From assembly GCA_964482325.1 (NCBI GenBank), contig CAYZXD010000005.1, positions 32,379 through 96,378 of the forward strand: a DNA stretch of 64,000 bases. Direction: 5' to 3'. The position numbers and the translations under genes were made by a program. This document shows, piece after piece, positions 1-8,739 of this stretch; position 1 is the stretch's first letter, and every line of letters starts with the position of its first letter. The notes under the pieces were generated by a model that saw nothing but the letters and a program-made list of their open reading frames with translations, did not search any database and was not told where the DNA came from. This DNA is from CAYZJV01 sp964482325. GTDB taxonomy: Bacteria; Spirochaetota; Spirochaetia; Sphaerochaetales; Sphaerochaetaceae.

Positions 1-1278
1 TTCCTCATTTCTGTCGACAAGGTTATCGATGATCTTCCTCATGTGGTCTACCATAAGGTGCTTGAACGGCTTGTTGAACCCGAACGTGCTATCCTTTTCC
101 GAGTGCCCTGGACAGATGATGATGGTGTGTTACAGATAAATCGAGGCTTTCGGGTACAAATGAACAGCGCACTCGGTCCGTATAAGGGAGGGTTGCGATT
201 TCATCCTTCAGTAAATCTGAGTATCATCAAGTTTCTTGCTTTTGAACAAACGTTTAAAAACAGTCTTACCGGATTGAATATGGGCGGAGGTAAGGGAGGC
301 TCAAATTTTGATCCAAAAGGCAAAAGCGATACCGAAGTAATGCGGTTTTGCCAGAGTTTTATGACCGAACTGAGCCGGCATATCGGTGCTGATACCGATG
401 TTCCAGCCGGCGATATTGGAGTGGGTGGAAGAGAGATCGGGTACCTCTTCGGACAGTATAAACGACTTCGTAATGAATTTTCCGGAGTACTAACTGGTAA
501 AGGACCGCTCTGGGGTGGTTCTTATATCCGTCCGGAAGCTACCGGGTACGGCCTCGTATATCTTGCAGCAGCAATGCTTCATGATCAACAACAGAGCTTC
601 GAAGGAAAAACCTGTCTCGTTTCTGGAAGTGGTAATGTAGCCCAATATACTGTGGAAAAATTGAATGCTTTGGGAGCTAAAGTGGTGACACTGAGCGATT
701 CCTCAGGTTGTATCTACGATCCAGCCGGTATTGATGATAAAAAACTCGCCTATGTCAAAACGCTTAAGAATGTCACGCGTGGACGGATAGCCGCATATGC
801 CGACACATTTACCGAGGCGGAATACTTCCCTGTCCGACAACCGATGACGGAGAATCAGGTATGGAATTTCCCGGCCGATTGCGCTTTCCCCTGTGCAACT
901 CAGAATGAAATTTCTGCAGTTGATGCACAGCATCTTATTAACAACGGGGTGAAGCTCGTAGCCGAAGGTGCAAATATGCCCACCACTTTGGAAGGTGTTG
1001 AACTTTTGCAGGATCAGGGAGTGCTCTTCGCTCCGGCGAAGGCTGCCAATGCCGGTGGAGTAGCTGTCAGCGGATTGGAAATGGCGCAGAACAGCTCACG
1101 GATCAAGTGGACGAGTGAGAAAGTTGATCAGCACCTGCAGCGGATTATGAAGGGAATATACACCACCATTCGGGATACCGCGAAACAGTACGGAAGTGAG
1201 GGAAACTTTGTTGATGGGGCAAATATTGCAGGATTTCTTCAGGTTGCTCATGCCATGATTGATCAGGGATACGTATAA
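1..1278 (+). CDS. gdhA: Glutamate dehydrogenase, hexameric type (5' end cut by the window)
   Basis: Reversible reductive amination of 2-oxoglutarate to glutamate in the cytoplasm, the entry of ammonium into amino acids. The open frame runs in from base 1, and about 25 N-terminal residues are expected to lie outside the window because the family is near 450 residues and 425 are seen here. Family landmarks are the substrate site GPYKGGLRFHPSVN, the lysine region MGGGKGGSNFDP, DTDVPAGDIGVGGREIG, the dinucleotide fold SGSGNVAQYTVEKL, and the C-terminal AEGANMPTT and AANAGGVAVSGLEMAQN. The subfamily is the E. coli GdhA-like 50-kDa class; I do not assign NADP or NAD preference. The 3' end overlaps the convergent ABC ATPase gene by 16 bases. 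Confidence 0.95.
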   Translation, partial: FLISVDKVIDDLPHVVYHKVLERLVEPERAILFRVPWTDDDGVLQINRGFRVQMNSALGPYKGGLRFHPSVNLSIIKFLAFEQTFKNSLTGLNMGGGKGGSNFDPKGKSDTEVMRFCQSFMTELSRHIGADTDVPAGDIGVGGREIGYLFGQYKRLRNEFSGVLTGKGPLWGGSYIRPEATGYGLVYLAAAMLHDQQQSFEGKTCLVSGSGNVAQYTVEKLNALGAKVVTLSDSSGCIYDPAGIDDKKLAYVKTLKNVTRGRIAAYADTFTEAEYFPVRQPMTENQVWNFPADCAFPCATQNEISAVDAQHLINNGVKLVAEGANMPTTLEGVELLQDQGVLFAPAKAANAGGVAVSGLEMAQNSSRIKWTSEKVDQHLQRIMKGIYTTIRDTAKQYGSEGNFVDGANIAGFLQVAHAMIDQGYV

Positions 1279-1982
1279 AAATCGCGTTGTATTTCAATGC
1301 ACTCCTGATGTCCAAGTGACCGTTGTTCTCTTGGCGTCTTGAGTGCATAAGTCTGTACAATTTCCATCGGTCTCGATGAGAGACGCACTACCGTATCGGC
1401 CATAAGAAGTGCTTCTGGCACATCGTGAGTAACATATACCGTTGTTCGCTTATCGGCCTTCCAGAGGGCAAGGAACGCTTCTACCAGCGACCAGCGTAAA
1501 TGTGTGTCGAGACTCTGAAACGGCTCATCAAGTAACATGATATGCCCGGGATAGGCAAATGCACGCGCTATGGCCACCCGTTGGCGCATCCCGCCGGAAA
1601 GTTGGTCGGGAGTGAATCGGGCGTACGCTTCGAGTCCTACCATACGCAGAAATTCCATAGATCGCTCAATTCTCCTCTTGCGATCAGGATACCAATCACG
1701 AAGTGCCAATTCCACATTGCTGATCACCGAATGCCAAGGGAGCAACCGCGGTTCCTGAAAGAGATAGCTGAAGGGACCTTCTTCTGATACTGCTTTTTCG
1801 ATTATCCCACGATCACACTGCTCTAGACCTCCAATAAGCCTAAGGAGCGTGGTTTTCCCGCAACCGGAGGGACCGACAAAGGCTGTAATGGAACCTGGGG
1901 GCAGCGTTAAGGAAAAATCAACAAGGACATCAAGAGATTTGCCACCGACAGAAAAAGATTTGCTTACCGAATTGATTATCAT
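1263..1982 (-). CDS. ABC transporter ATP-binding protein, NitT/TauT family
   Basis: Cytoplasmic ATPase of an importer of the nitrate/sulfonate/pyrimidine-precursor type. The 239-residue protein has Walker A GPSGCGKTT at about 37-45, a Q-loop within YLFQEPRLLPW, signature LSGGMRQR, Walker B IMLLDEPFQSLD and switch histidine VTHD. It resembles SsuB/TauB in length and in the LLPW motif. Its start overlaps the permease stop by 4 bases (ATGA), so it is the third and last gene of a binding protein-permease-ATPase unit on the minus strand. Substrate cannot be read from the ATPase. Confidence 0.9.
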   Translation of the reverse strand: MIINSVSKSFSVGGKSLDVLVDFSLTLPPGSITAFVGPSGCGKTTLLRLIGGLEQCDRGIIEKAVSEEGPFSYLFQEPRLLPWHSVISNVELALRDWYPDRKRRIERSMEFLRMVGLEAYARFTPDQLSGGMRQRVAIARAFAYPGHIMLLDEPFQSLDTHLRWSLVEAFLALWKADKRTTVYVTHDVPEALLMADTVVRLSSRPMEIVQTYALKTPREQRSLGHQECIEIQRDFYTYP

Positions 1983-2767
1983 GGGCGAACCTCTTGGACT
2001 TCTTTGCGATGTTTTCTCACAAATAAGGCAGGGATGCGCAACAGAGCAATAAACAGCAGATCTCCCAGCGCGGTCAATAGTACGGCAATACAGGTCCAGG
2101 CAAGTACTTCTGCAGTATCGAGATGCACTTGAGCCAGCTGCATGCGTGAACCGACACCATACCGAGGAACGGTAAGCACCTCAGCAGCTATGACCACTTT
2201 CCAGACCATGGACAGAGAAGCTTTCGCGCCGGTAATGATGGAAGGTACCAATGAGGGTACTACCAGGTGAATCAGACGACGCATCGGCGAAAAGCCATAA
2301 GCTACGGTCATCTCCTGCAATCGGGGAGAAATATGGTGCACCCCCTGTTCCATTTGGACAAACATCACCGGAAAGCCCATAAGAAAGGCTGAGAATACAG
2401 GAACGGTCCCGCTGGAAAACCAGATAAAGGCTAGTAGGATCACTGACATGACCGGTGTTGCTTTACAAATCACTACCAGAGGAGTGAGAAATGCATGGAA
2501 GTGCTTCTCATATCCTGCGAGGATACCGAGGATCCCTCCAGTAAGAAAAATGATCAGAAAACTGCGCAATGCCCGCCCTATGGTTCCAAGTACATTCAAA
2601 GAGAACGGACTCTGCTGTACAAGCGATACAAGAGCTGCAGCTGTGGTACTTGGTTGAGGGAGGAGAACTTGGGCATCAAGCAGAACAGCCCCGATGTGCC
2701 ACAGAGTGAGCAACACCAGGACCGAGAGTGCGATGACAGCTCTAGTAATCCAGGTAGAACGATGCAT
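1979..2767 (-). CDS. ABC transporter permease, NitT/TauT family
   Basis: Inner-membrane subunit of the importer. I chose the ATG at 2767 (protein begins MHRSTWITRAV, 262 residues) because a G-rich ribosome-binding stretch precedes it; the longer frame to 2800 would overlap the binding-protein gene further. It has an N-terminal membrane segment, several more hydrophobic helices and the usual cytoplasmic loop with the EAA-like pattern around KASLSMVWKVVIAAEVL. It overlaps the upstream binding-protein gene by 26 bases, so translation is probably coupled. Confidence 0.88.
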   Translation of the reverse strand: MHRSTWITRAVIALSVLVLLTLWHIGAVLLDAQVLLPQPSTTAAALVSLVQQSPFSLNVLGTIGRALRSFLIIFLTGGILGILAGYEKHFHAFLTPLVVICKATPVMSVILLAFIWFSSGTVPVFSAFLMGFPVMFVQMEQGVHHISPRLQEMTVAYGFSPMRRLIHLVVPSLVPSIITGAKASLSMVWKVVIAAEVLTVPRYGVGSRMQLAQVHLDTAEVLAWTCIAVLLTALGDLLFIALLRIPALFVRKHRKEVQEVRP

Positions 2768-3734
2768 CGGGAACCGTACCCCCGACCGAGGTATAATCAA
2801 ATCCGTGGAGGACCTTCAGATAGGTATCCATGGCATCATACCCTTGTTGGGCTGTTTTAAACACAAGATTACAGCGAGGAATGGCGGGGGCAGCCATAGC
2901 TGCTTTCATGATTCCCGCTTCTTCAATCAGAGCTGCCGCATCCTGAGGATTCTCTGTTACCCAGTGCACAGAGTCTTCAATAGCATGCATGATGAGAGGA
3001 ACCAGATCGGGCTGAGATTCGGCAAAAGCATCCGATACTACCACAACAGTCATGGGGTAATTACCCGTACCGGTAAGAGCAGACCATAATGCCTGCATAT
3101 CCAACAGCGGTACAATGGTATCGGTTGAGTTCAATGCCATGGTAACAAACGGTTCTGGAATCACCGCAAGTTCCACTTTCCCGGCTATAAGCATCTGCAC
3201 CAACTGTGCCGGTGAGGCAATACTGTAATCCAGCACCACATCCTGTTCATAATCAAACCCAAGAGCACTGATCAGTATCTTTGTCATCTGATCCGGAGTA
3301 CTTCCAGCCCCGGGGATATGGATAGTTCTTCCTGCTAAGTCTGCTAATTCGGTAATAGAGCGATCGTTGGTAAGGAACATAAGCATCCCCTCGCCGATAA
3401 CGGCCGCAGTTTTCACTTTCACCCCTTTAGCATACAAATTAGCCGCTACATTGGTAGGCAATGCAGCAACATCCAATTCACCATTTGCTAATCGGGCAAT
3501 CACTTCGTTCGGTGATGGAAATACTGAGACATCCACCATAGCGTTTTCACTGATCATGCCATCATTACGATTCAATCCAATCGTACCGAATCCAGTAGGC
3601 CCCTGCATCACCGCCATATTGATGGATACCGGGGCATCAACTGAATCTTCAGTTGCCCGCACACCCTGTGCACCGAGATTCCCAATGAGGAATACTGCTG
3701 CAATGAGCATGCATAAAACCAGTTTCTTGTTCAT
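2742..3734 (-). CDS. ABC transporter substrate-binding protein, NMT1/THI5-like
   Basis: Periplasmic ligand-binding protein for the adjacent permease and ATPase. The preferred start is the ATG at 3734 (MNKKLVLC), which sits about ten bases after AAGGA; the upstream ATG at 3743 is too close to that site. A signal peptide with core VLCMLIAAVFLIGNLGAQG is followed by an NMT1-like fold that contains ELDVAALPTNVAANLYAKG, typical of binding proteins for nitrate, sulfonates or thiamine precursors. The ligand is unknown. Only 46 bases separate it from tyrS, so it may be transcribed with the synthetase genes. There is no room for a thiamine-pyrophosphate riboswitch. Confidence 0.85.
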   Translation of the reverse strand: MNKKLVLCMLIAAVFLIGNLGAQGVRATEDSVDAPVSINMAVMQGPTGFGTIGLNRNDGMISENAMVDVSVFPSPNEVIARLANGELDVAALPTNVAANLYAKGVKVKTAAVIGEGMLMFLTNDRSITELADLAGRTIHIPGAGSTPDQMTKILISALGFDYEQDVVLDYSIASPAQLVQMLIAGKVELAVIPEPFVTMALNSTDTIVPLLDMQALWSALTGTGNYPMTVVVVSDAFAESQPDLVPLIMHAIEDSVHWVTENPQDAAALIEEAGIMKAAMAAPAIPRCNLVFKTAQQGYDAMDTYLKVLHGFDYTSVGGTVPDASFYLDY

Positions 3735-3780
3735 ACGAACCATATCCTTATGCCGAAGTAGGCCTTCGACGTGCCTTGTA

Positions 3781-5034
3781 TCAGGAAGAGACGATGATTC
3801 TGAAATACCGCTTTTTACCCGCTCGCAGAATCATCTCACCCTGCTGAGCCCAAGATGGATCAATTACTTGCTTTACATCTTCGACTTTTCGATCCTGAAT
3901 CGTTGCACCACCCTGTTGAATCAGTCGGCGTGCATCAGAATTCGTATTACACAAATCGGTCATGGCAAAGAGTTCTATAGCAGAAATACCCTGCTGCAGC
4001 TCCTGTTCGGTGATGGTAATTGAAGGAAGACCTGCTCGTGCATCGGCAGGCATAGCACTCCCAAACATCGATTTAGCGGCATCTCGTGCCTTTTCAGCCT
4101 CGTGTTCACCATGAATAATCCGCGTCTGTTCATACGCAAGACGCTCCTTTGCCTCATTGATGTTGACTGAAGGACGATCATAGGCATCAATTTCTTCAAG
4201 TGAAAGAAAGGTAAAGAGCTTCATGAACCGGATTACATCAGCATCATTGACATTTCGCCAATACTGGTAGAAGTCGTAGGGACTGAACATCTGGGGATCA
4301 AGGAATACGGCGCCCTTTTCACTTTTTCCCATTTTATGGCCATCAGCACGAGTAATCAGATTGAAGGTAAGACCGTAACATTCTGCTCCTTCCACCTTCC
4401 GGACCAGTTCAATACCGGCAACGATATTCCCCCATTGATCATCTCCGCCGATCTGAAGTCGACAGCCCTGTTCGCGATACAGTGTCAGATAATCGAACGA
4501 CTGCAAGAGTTGATAATTGAATTCAATAAACGATAAGCCTCGTTCGAGTCGCTGCCGATAACTTTCAAAGGTAAGCATCCGATTCACCGAGAAATGTCGA
4601 CCGATATCACGTAGAAATTCGATGTAGTTCAGATTCCCCAACCAGTCATAGTTATTCAGCATGATCGCATGCCCTTTTCCCTCTTGCTGATGAGATGAAA
4701 AATCGACAACGGTTCCGAGCTGTTTCTTCAGTGATGCACTGTTTTCCTGAATCTGCTCCACTGTGAGCATCTTGCGCATCTCACTTTTCCCAGAAGGGTC
4801 TCCGATCAGACTCGTGCCCCCACCGACGAGGGCTATAGGATTGTGCCCTGCTTCCTGAAGGTGGTGCATGGCAAAGAATGGGACCATATGACCGATATGG
4901 ATACTTTTTCCCGTTGGATCCACGCCGACATAGAAGGTCACCGGCTGGGTATCCATCAGATCACTCAATCGGTCATAATCGGTACATTGCCTGATGAATC
5001 CTCGTTGTTGCAGTACTGCTAAAGCTTTGTTCAT
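3781..5034 (-). CDS. tyrS: Tyrosyl-tRNA synthetase
   Basis: Charges tRNA-Tyr with tyrosine. The 417-residue class I enzyme shows the tyrosine-binding YVGVDPTGKSIHIGHMVP (HIGH motif), GGGTSLIGDPSGK, QLQIGGDDQWGNIVAGIEL-type substrate loop, and KMSKS variant KMGKSEKGAVFLD. A C-terminal S4-like RNA-binding domain occupies roughly the last 65 residues (NSDARRLIQQGGATIQD). It is the third gene after gltX and glyS, 11 bases from the glyS stop. Confidence 0.96.
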   Translation of the reverse strand: MNKALAVLQQRGFIRQCTDYDRLSDLMDTQPVTFYVGVDPTGKSIHIGHMVPFFAMHHLQEAGHNPIALVGGGTSLIGDPSGKSEMRKMLTVEQIQENSASLKKQLGTVVDFSSHQQEGKGHAIMLNNYDWLGNLNYIEFLRDIGRHFSVNRMLTFESYRQRLERGLSFIEFNYQLLQSFDYLTLYREQGCRLQIGGDDQWGNIVAGIELVRKVEGAECYGLTFNLITRADGHKMGKSEKGAVFLDPQMFSPYDFYQYWRNVNDADVIRFMKLFTFLSLEEIDAYDRPSVNINEAKERLAYEQTRIIHGEHEAEKARDAAKSMFGSAMPADARAGLPSITITEQELQQGISAIELFAMTDLCNTNSDARRLIQQGGATIQDRKVEDVKQVIDPSWAQQGEMILRAGKKRYFRIIVSS

Positions 5035-5045
5035 CCCTTGCTCCC

Positions 5046-6374
5046 TTATGCTCTTGTGTAAGTTTTTGTCTCCTGCCTGATACGCTGAACCAGTTCTGCC
5101 ACCGGCACGCGTATTTGCTGCATGGAATCTCTAAATCGCAGAGTGACCGTCTGATCCTCCAGGCTCTGGTAATCTACTGTGATACAGTATGGGGTACCAA
5201 TCTCATCCATTCTCCGATACCTTCTTCCAATAGCACCACTTTGATCATAGAAGGTGGAAAATTCTTCACGCAGATTCTTTTCCAACTGTTCGGCATAGGT
5301 CCCGATACCGTCCTTTTTCACCAAGGGCAGCACTGCTACCATGACCGGAGCTAGAGACGGGTGGAAATGCAATACGGTACGAGTATCTCCTTCAGGAAGG
5401 GTCTCTTCGTCATAGGCATCGCTTAGTACCATCAGCACATTACGTGTCAGACCTGCTGAGGTCTCTACGACATACGGCACATAGCGGTTTTTCTGCTCCT
5501 GATCAAGATAGGTAAGATCCTTTCCACTGAACTGCTGATGTTGTGTGAGATCATAGTCAGTTCGATTATGGACTCCCTCCAGCTCCTGCCAACCCATGGG
5601 GAAGAGGAACTGAATATCATAGGCAACTTTTGCATAGAATGCCAATTCATCCTCACCATGACGATGCCATCGCAGATGGTCTGCGCGAATACCCATCTTA
5701 TGATAAAAGGCCATTCGCTGATCACGCCAGTAGGAGAACCACTGCTCATCAGTACCCGGCTCTACAAAGTACTGCATCTCCATCTGTTCAAACTCACAGG
5801 ATCGGAAGATAAAATTCTTGGTAGTGATTTCATTTCTAAATGATTTTCCCACCTGAGCAATACCGAAAGGAATCTTTACCCGGCTGCTCTGTACCACGTT
5901 CTTAAAATCAACATAGATGCCCTGTGCCGTTTCTGGTCTCAGATACACCACGGAAGAATCGTCGTGCACTGCACCCATATGTGTTGAGAACATGAGATTG
6001 AAATTTCGTGGTTCGGTAAACGAACCGGCAGTGCCACATACTGGACAGGGTTTATCAAGTTCAATCTGATCGGTCCGGAATCTGCTTTTGCACTGCCGAC
6101 AATCAACCATGGGATCGGTAAAATTTGAGACGTGACCGCTCGCTTCCCAGACCTTAGGGTGCATAAGAATAGAGGCATCAAGTCCGACAATATTATCGTG
6201 CATCTGCGTCATTTCTTTCCACCAGAAATCTCGGATATTGTTTTTCAACTGCACTCCGAGCGGGCCATAGTCCCACGCACCGGTAAGACCACCGTAAATT
6301 TCACTTGATTGAAAGATAAATCCTCGTCTCTTACACAGCGAGACCAGTTTGTCCATTGTTGTTGTTTCAGCCAT
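5046..6374 (-). CDS. glyS: Glycyl-tRNA synthetase, dimeric class II type
   Basis: Charges tRNA-Gly with glycine. This is the single-chain (alpha2) form found in Firmicutes, spirochaetes, archaea and eukaryotes, not the alpha/beta tetramer of proteobacteria. The 442-residue protein starts with the motif 1 region GFIFQSSEIYGGLTGAWDYG, carries a CxxC...CxxC zinc-type insertion (CRQCKSRF, CPVCG) near residues 90-115, a motif 2 region with FRNEI and an anticodon-binding C-terminal domain. The gltX stop and the glyS start share one base (TAATG), which points to translational coupling. Confidence 0.95.
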   Translation of the reverse strand: MAETTTMDKLVSLCKRRGFIFQSSEIYGGLTGAWDYGPLGVQLKNNIRDFWWKEMTQMHDNIVGLDASILMHPKVWEASGHVSNFTDPMVDCRQCKSRFRTDQIELDKPCPVCGTAGSFTEPRNFNLMFSTHMGAVHDDSSVVYLRPETAQGIYVDFKNVVQSSRVKIPFGIAQVGKSFRNEITTKNFIFRSCEFEQMEMQYFVEPGTDEQWFSYWRDQRMAFYHKMGIRADHLRWHRHGEDELAFYAKVAYDIQFLFPMGWQELEGVHNRTDYDLTQHQQFSGKDLTYLDQEQKNRYVPYVVETSAGLTRNVLMVLSDAYDEETLPEGDTRTVLHFHPSLAPVMVAVLPLVKKDGIGTYAEQLEKNLREEFSTFYDQSGAIGRRYRRMDEIGTPYCITVDYQSLEDQTVTLRFRDSMQQIRVPVAELVQRIRQETKTYTRA

Positions 6375-7852
6375 TATGCAACCTCATGTGTTAGTTTTTC
6401 GAGAGCCCGTTTGATACGGATCAATGCAGTTTCCAACCCCAGCATTCTGATAGAGTCAAACAGCGGAGGACTGACGGAGCTGCCGGTAATCGCTACGCGA
6501 ATCGGCATGAACACCCCGTTCACCTTGATTTCGAGTGTTCCGGCAAGTTCCACCAGTTGCTGTTCCACGACTTCATCACTTTGCTCAGCCAGAGATGCAA
6601 TTGCTTCAAGAGCGTGTTCAAGCACCGTGATGGTGGTCGGAATATCTTGTTTTTTCGGCAATAGGGAATCCGTCTCAGGCACGGGAATATCGACAAAGAG
6701 AAAGCGTACCATATCGGTGATATCGGAAAGTACTTTCAGACGTTCTTTCACCAGAGGGATCAGTCGATGCACCTTCTGCAGCTCTTCAGGAGTCGGTGAG
6801 CTTTGTATGAACTGTGATGCAGCGAGATACGGAGTCAGGAGATTTACCAGCTCTTCATCAGTTTTCTGTCTGATGTACATACCGTTATACCAATCGAGCT
6901 TACGGTAATCAAAAATCCCGGGAGCTTTATTGATCTTTTCCAGAGAAAACAGATTACAGAGTTCATCTTTTGTAAAGAACTCACGTTCTCCATCATAGGA
7001 CCACCCGACCATACTGACATAATTAATCAATGCTTCAGGTAGATATCCTTTGGTACGAAAATCACGAACAGCGGTTGACCCATGTCGTTTAGACAGCTTC
7101 TGTCCATCCTTGCCCATAACCATGGGAAGATGACAATAGACTGGAGGATCCCAGCCGAAAGCTTCATAGAGCAATACGTGTAACGGACCGGAGGGAATCC
7201 ACTCCTGGGCCCGCATGATGTGGGTAATACCCATAAGATGATCATCAATGACATTAGCCAGATGATAGGTAGGATATCCATCACTTTTCAGCAGTACCGG
7301 ATCGGGATTGACATCACTGTTTCTCCGAGTAATATCTCCCATGAGCACATCATGAAATGTGGTTTTTCCCTGTAATGGCACAGCCAGACGTACTACAGAA
7401 GGCAACCCCTGGGCTTCTCGTTCCTGACGCTCTGTGTCTGAAAGATTCCTGCAGTGGCGGTCATAGCCCTGCTGCTTATCCTTACGGGCGATCTGCTCTT
7501 TTCGCACCGTATCGAGCCGTTCAGCAGTACAGTAACAGCGATACGCCTTTCCTTCTGCAATCAGCTGCTCAGCATACTTCCGATAGAGATCTATCCGTTC
7601 ACTCTGCACGTACGGTCCATATGGGCCACCGACCTGCGGTCCCTCGTCCCATCTAACACCCAGCCATGCAAGGGTATCATAGAGATCCTGAAGAGCTTCA
7701 GGCGTGGATCGCTCCTGATCAGTATCTTCCACCCGTAGAATAAACGAACCATTATGTACTTTAGCAAAGAAATAATTGAATAATGCCGTCCTGATTCCCC
7801 CGATATGCTGCATACCGGTAGGTGACGGCGCGTAACGAACACGAACACTCAT
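6374..7852 (-). CDS. gltX: Glutamyl-tRNA synthetase
   Basis: Charges tRNA-Glu (and possibly tRNA-Gln in organisms that use the amidotransferase route). The 492-residue class I enzyme begins VRVRYAPSPTGMQHIGGIRT, the HIGH-like signature, and carries KLSKRHGSTAV as the KMSKS loop, followed by an alpha-helical anticodon-binding region. A strong ribosome-binding site (TAGGAGGAG) precedes the ATG. It is the first gene of gltX-glyS-tyrS, a grouping of three synthetases that could balance their supply. Confidence 0.96.
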   Translation of the reverse strand: MSVRVRYAPSPTGMQHIGGIRTALFNYFFAKVHNGSFILRVEDTDQERSTPEALQDLYDTLAWLGVRWDEGPQVGGPYGPYVQSERIDLYRKYAEQLIAEGKAYRCYCTAERLDTVRKEQIARKDKQQGYDRHCRNLSDTERQEREAQGLPSVVRLAVPLQGKTTFHDVLMGDITRRNSDVNPDPVLLKSDGYPTYHLANVIDDHLMGITHIMRAQEWIPSGPLHVLLYEAFGWDPPVYCHLPMVMGKDGQKLSKRHGSTAVRDFRTKGYLPEALINYVSMVGWSYDGEREFFTKDELCNLFSLEKINKAPGIFDYRKLDWYNGMYIRQKTDEELVNLLTPYLAASQFIQSSPTPEELQKVHRLIPLVKERLKVLSDITDMVRFLFVDIPVPETDSLLPKKQDIPTTITVLEHALEAIASLAEQSDEVVEQQLVELAGTLEIKVNGVFMPIRVAITGSSVSPPLFDSIRMLGLETALIRIKRALEKLTHEVA

Positions 7853-7902
7853 GGGGAGTTCTCCTCCTATCCAGATTTGCGGAACCCAGTGGGTACAGTT
7901 TT

Positions 7903-7929
7903 AGTATAAATCGGCAAAAGTAGCAACAA
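7903..7929 (-). promoter_or_regulatory. Likely sigma-70 promoter of gltX-glyS-tyrS
   Basis: On the minus strand a TATACT -10 element (7903-7908) follows a TTGTTG at 7924-7929 with 15 bases between, a short spacer. The predicted leader is only about 40 bases long, too short for a T-box. The -10 is good and the -35 is weak. Confidence 0.4.
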
Positions 7930-7941
7930 CCCGGCTTTATG

Positions 7942-8727
7942 CTATCGGGGAATCAACCAGTTCAGCGTCTCTTCCATTGCCTGTTTTCGAGCGTCGTTGT
8001 GGTAGTCATAGGGTATCATATGTGTTGCATGTTCTACATGTACCCAACGATTTTCTCCACATCCGACATCAACAACCATCTGCCCCACATCTTTTGGGAC
8101 AGTCGCATCATCTCCACCGGTGATCACCAGAATATTGCTGGTACTCTCCGGCAGTTGCTGCACAGCTTCTCGACGAATCAGTTCCAACTGGCGAAGTTGT
8201 CGGGGATAGAGGTAACTCCAGTATTCCGAGCCCATGTAGGCATCATCATCCTCATCACGTTCATCAAAGAATTGATAGCGAGGATCACTTTGCCAACTCT
8301 GCCGTATTCGTGGTATGAAGAGCCCAAAAAAAGATACTTTTATCAGGGAAAGACCGGGGATAATCAATGCCGGGGCATAGAGCACTACTTGCTTGATGGA
8401 AAATTGATTGGCGAGTATTATCGCAATAGCCCCACCCATGGAATGGCCTATTAGAGATACCGTAGCGTAGGCGTTAACCGCCCGCCGCAGGGTATCTTCA
8501 GCAGCGGTGATCCAATCACGCTTACCGGTGGTCAGGAAATCGGAACCACTGGTGCCATGTCCGGGGTACCGTGGAACAAACACATCGCACCCGCTCTGGT
8601 AAAGCAGCTGAGCTGGGAGTGCCAACTCACCGGGATAACCGGTATATCCATGCAAACAGACCACTGCGTGTTCAGCTGGTACATCATGCACCAATTCAAT
8701 CGGTTGAGCACATGTACGAATCTGCAT
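7942..8727 (-). CDS. Alpha/beta hydrolase (carboxylesterase/monoacylglycerol lipase-like)
   Basis: Probable cytoplasmic serine hydrolase of 261 residues. It shows the oxyanion region VVCLHGYTGYPGE, nucleophile elbow GHSMGG with Ser96, acid residue in ITGGDDATVP near 206 and His236 in EHATHMI, which completes a catalytic triad in the order of Est30-type carboxylesterases. An acidic insert (DERDEDDDAY) lies in the lid region near 155-165. The gene follows the LuxR-type membrane regulator by 12 bases and seems to be the last gene of the five-gene unit that starts with the CpsB-like phosphatase. Substrate unknown. Confidence 0.85.
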   Translation of the reverse strand: MQIRTCAQPIELVHDVPAEHAVVCLHGYTGYPGELALPAQLLYQSGCDVFVPRYPGHGTSGSDFLTTGKRDWITAAEDTLRRAVNAYATVSLIGHSMGGAIAIILANQFSIKQVVLYAPALIIPGLSLIKVSFFGLFIPRIRQSWQSDPRYQFFDERDEDDDAYMGSEYWSYLYPRQLRQLELIRREAVQQLPESTSNILVITGGDDATVPKDVGQMVVDVGCGENRWVHVEHATHMIPYDYHNDARKQAMEETLNWLIPR

Positions 8728-8739
8728 ACCACCCCCTTT

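Noticed and set aside
3735..3780. TPP riboswitch before the NMT1-like binding protein
   Set aside because: The gap to tyrS is too short and shows no thi-box.
6309..6908. 199-codon plus-strand frame opposite gltX and glyS
   Set aside because: Antisense to two unmistakable synthetases; low-complexity Ser/Arg-rich product.
7853..7941. T-box leader before the three synthetase genes
   Set aside because: The leader is about 40 bases and has no T-box sequence or antiterminator.
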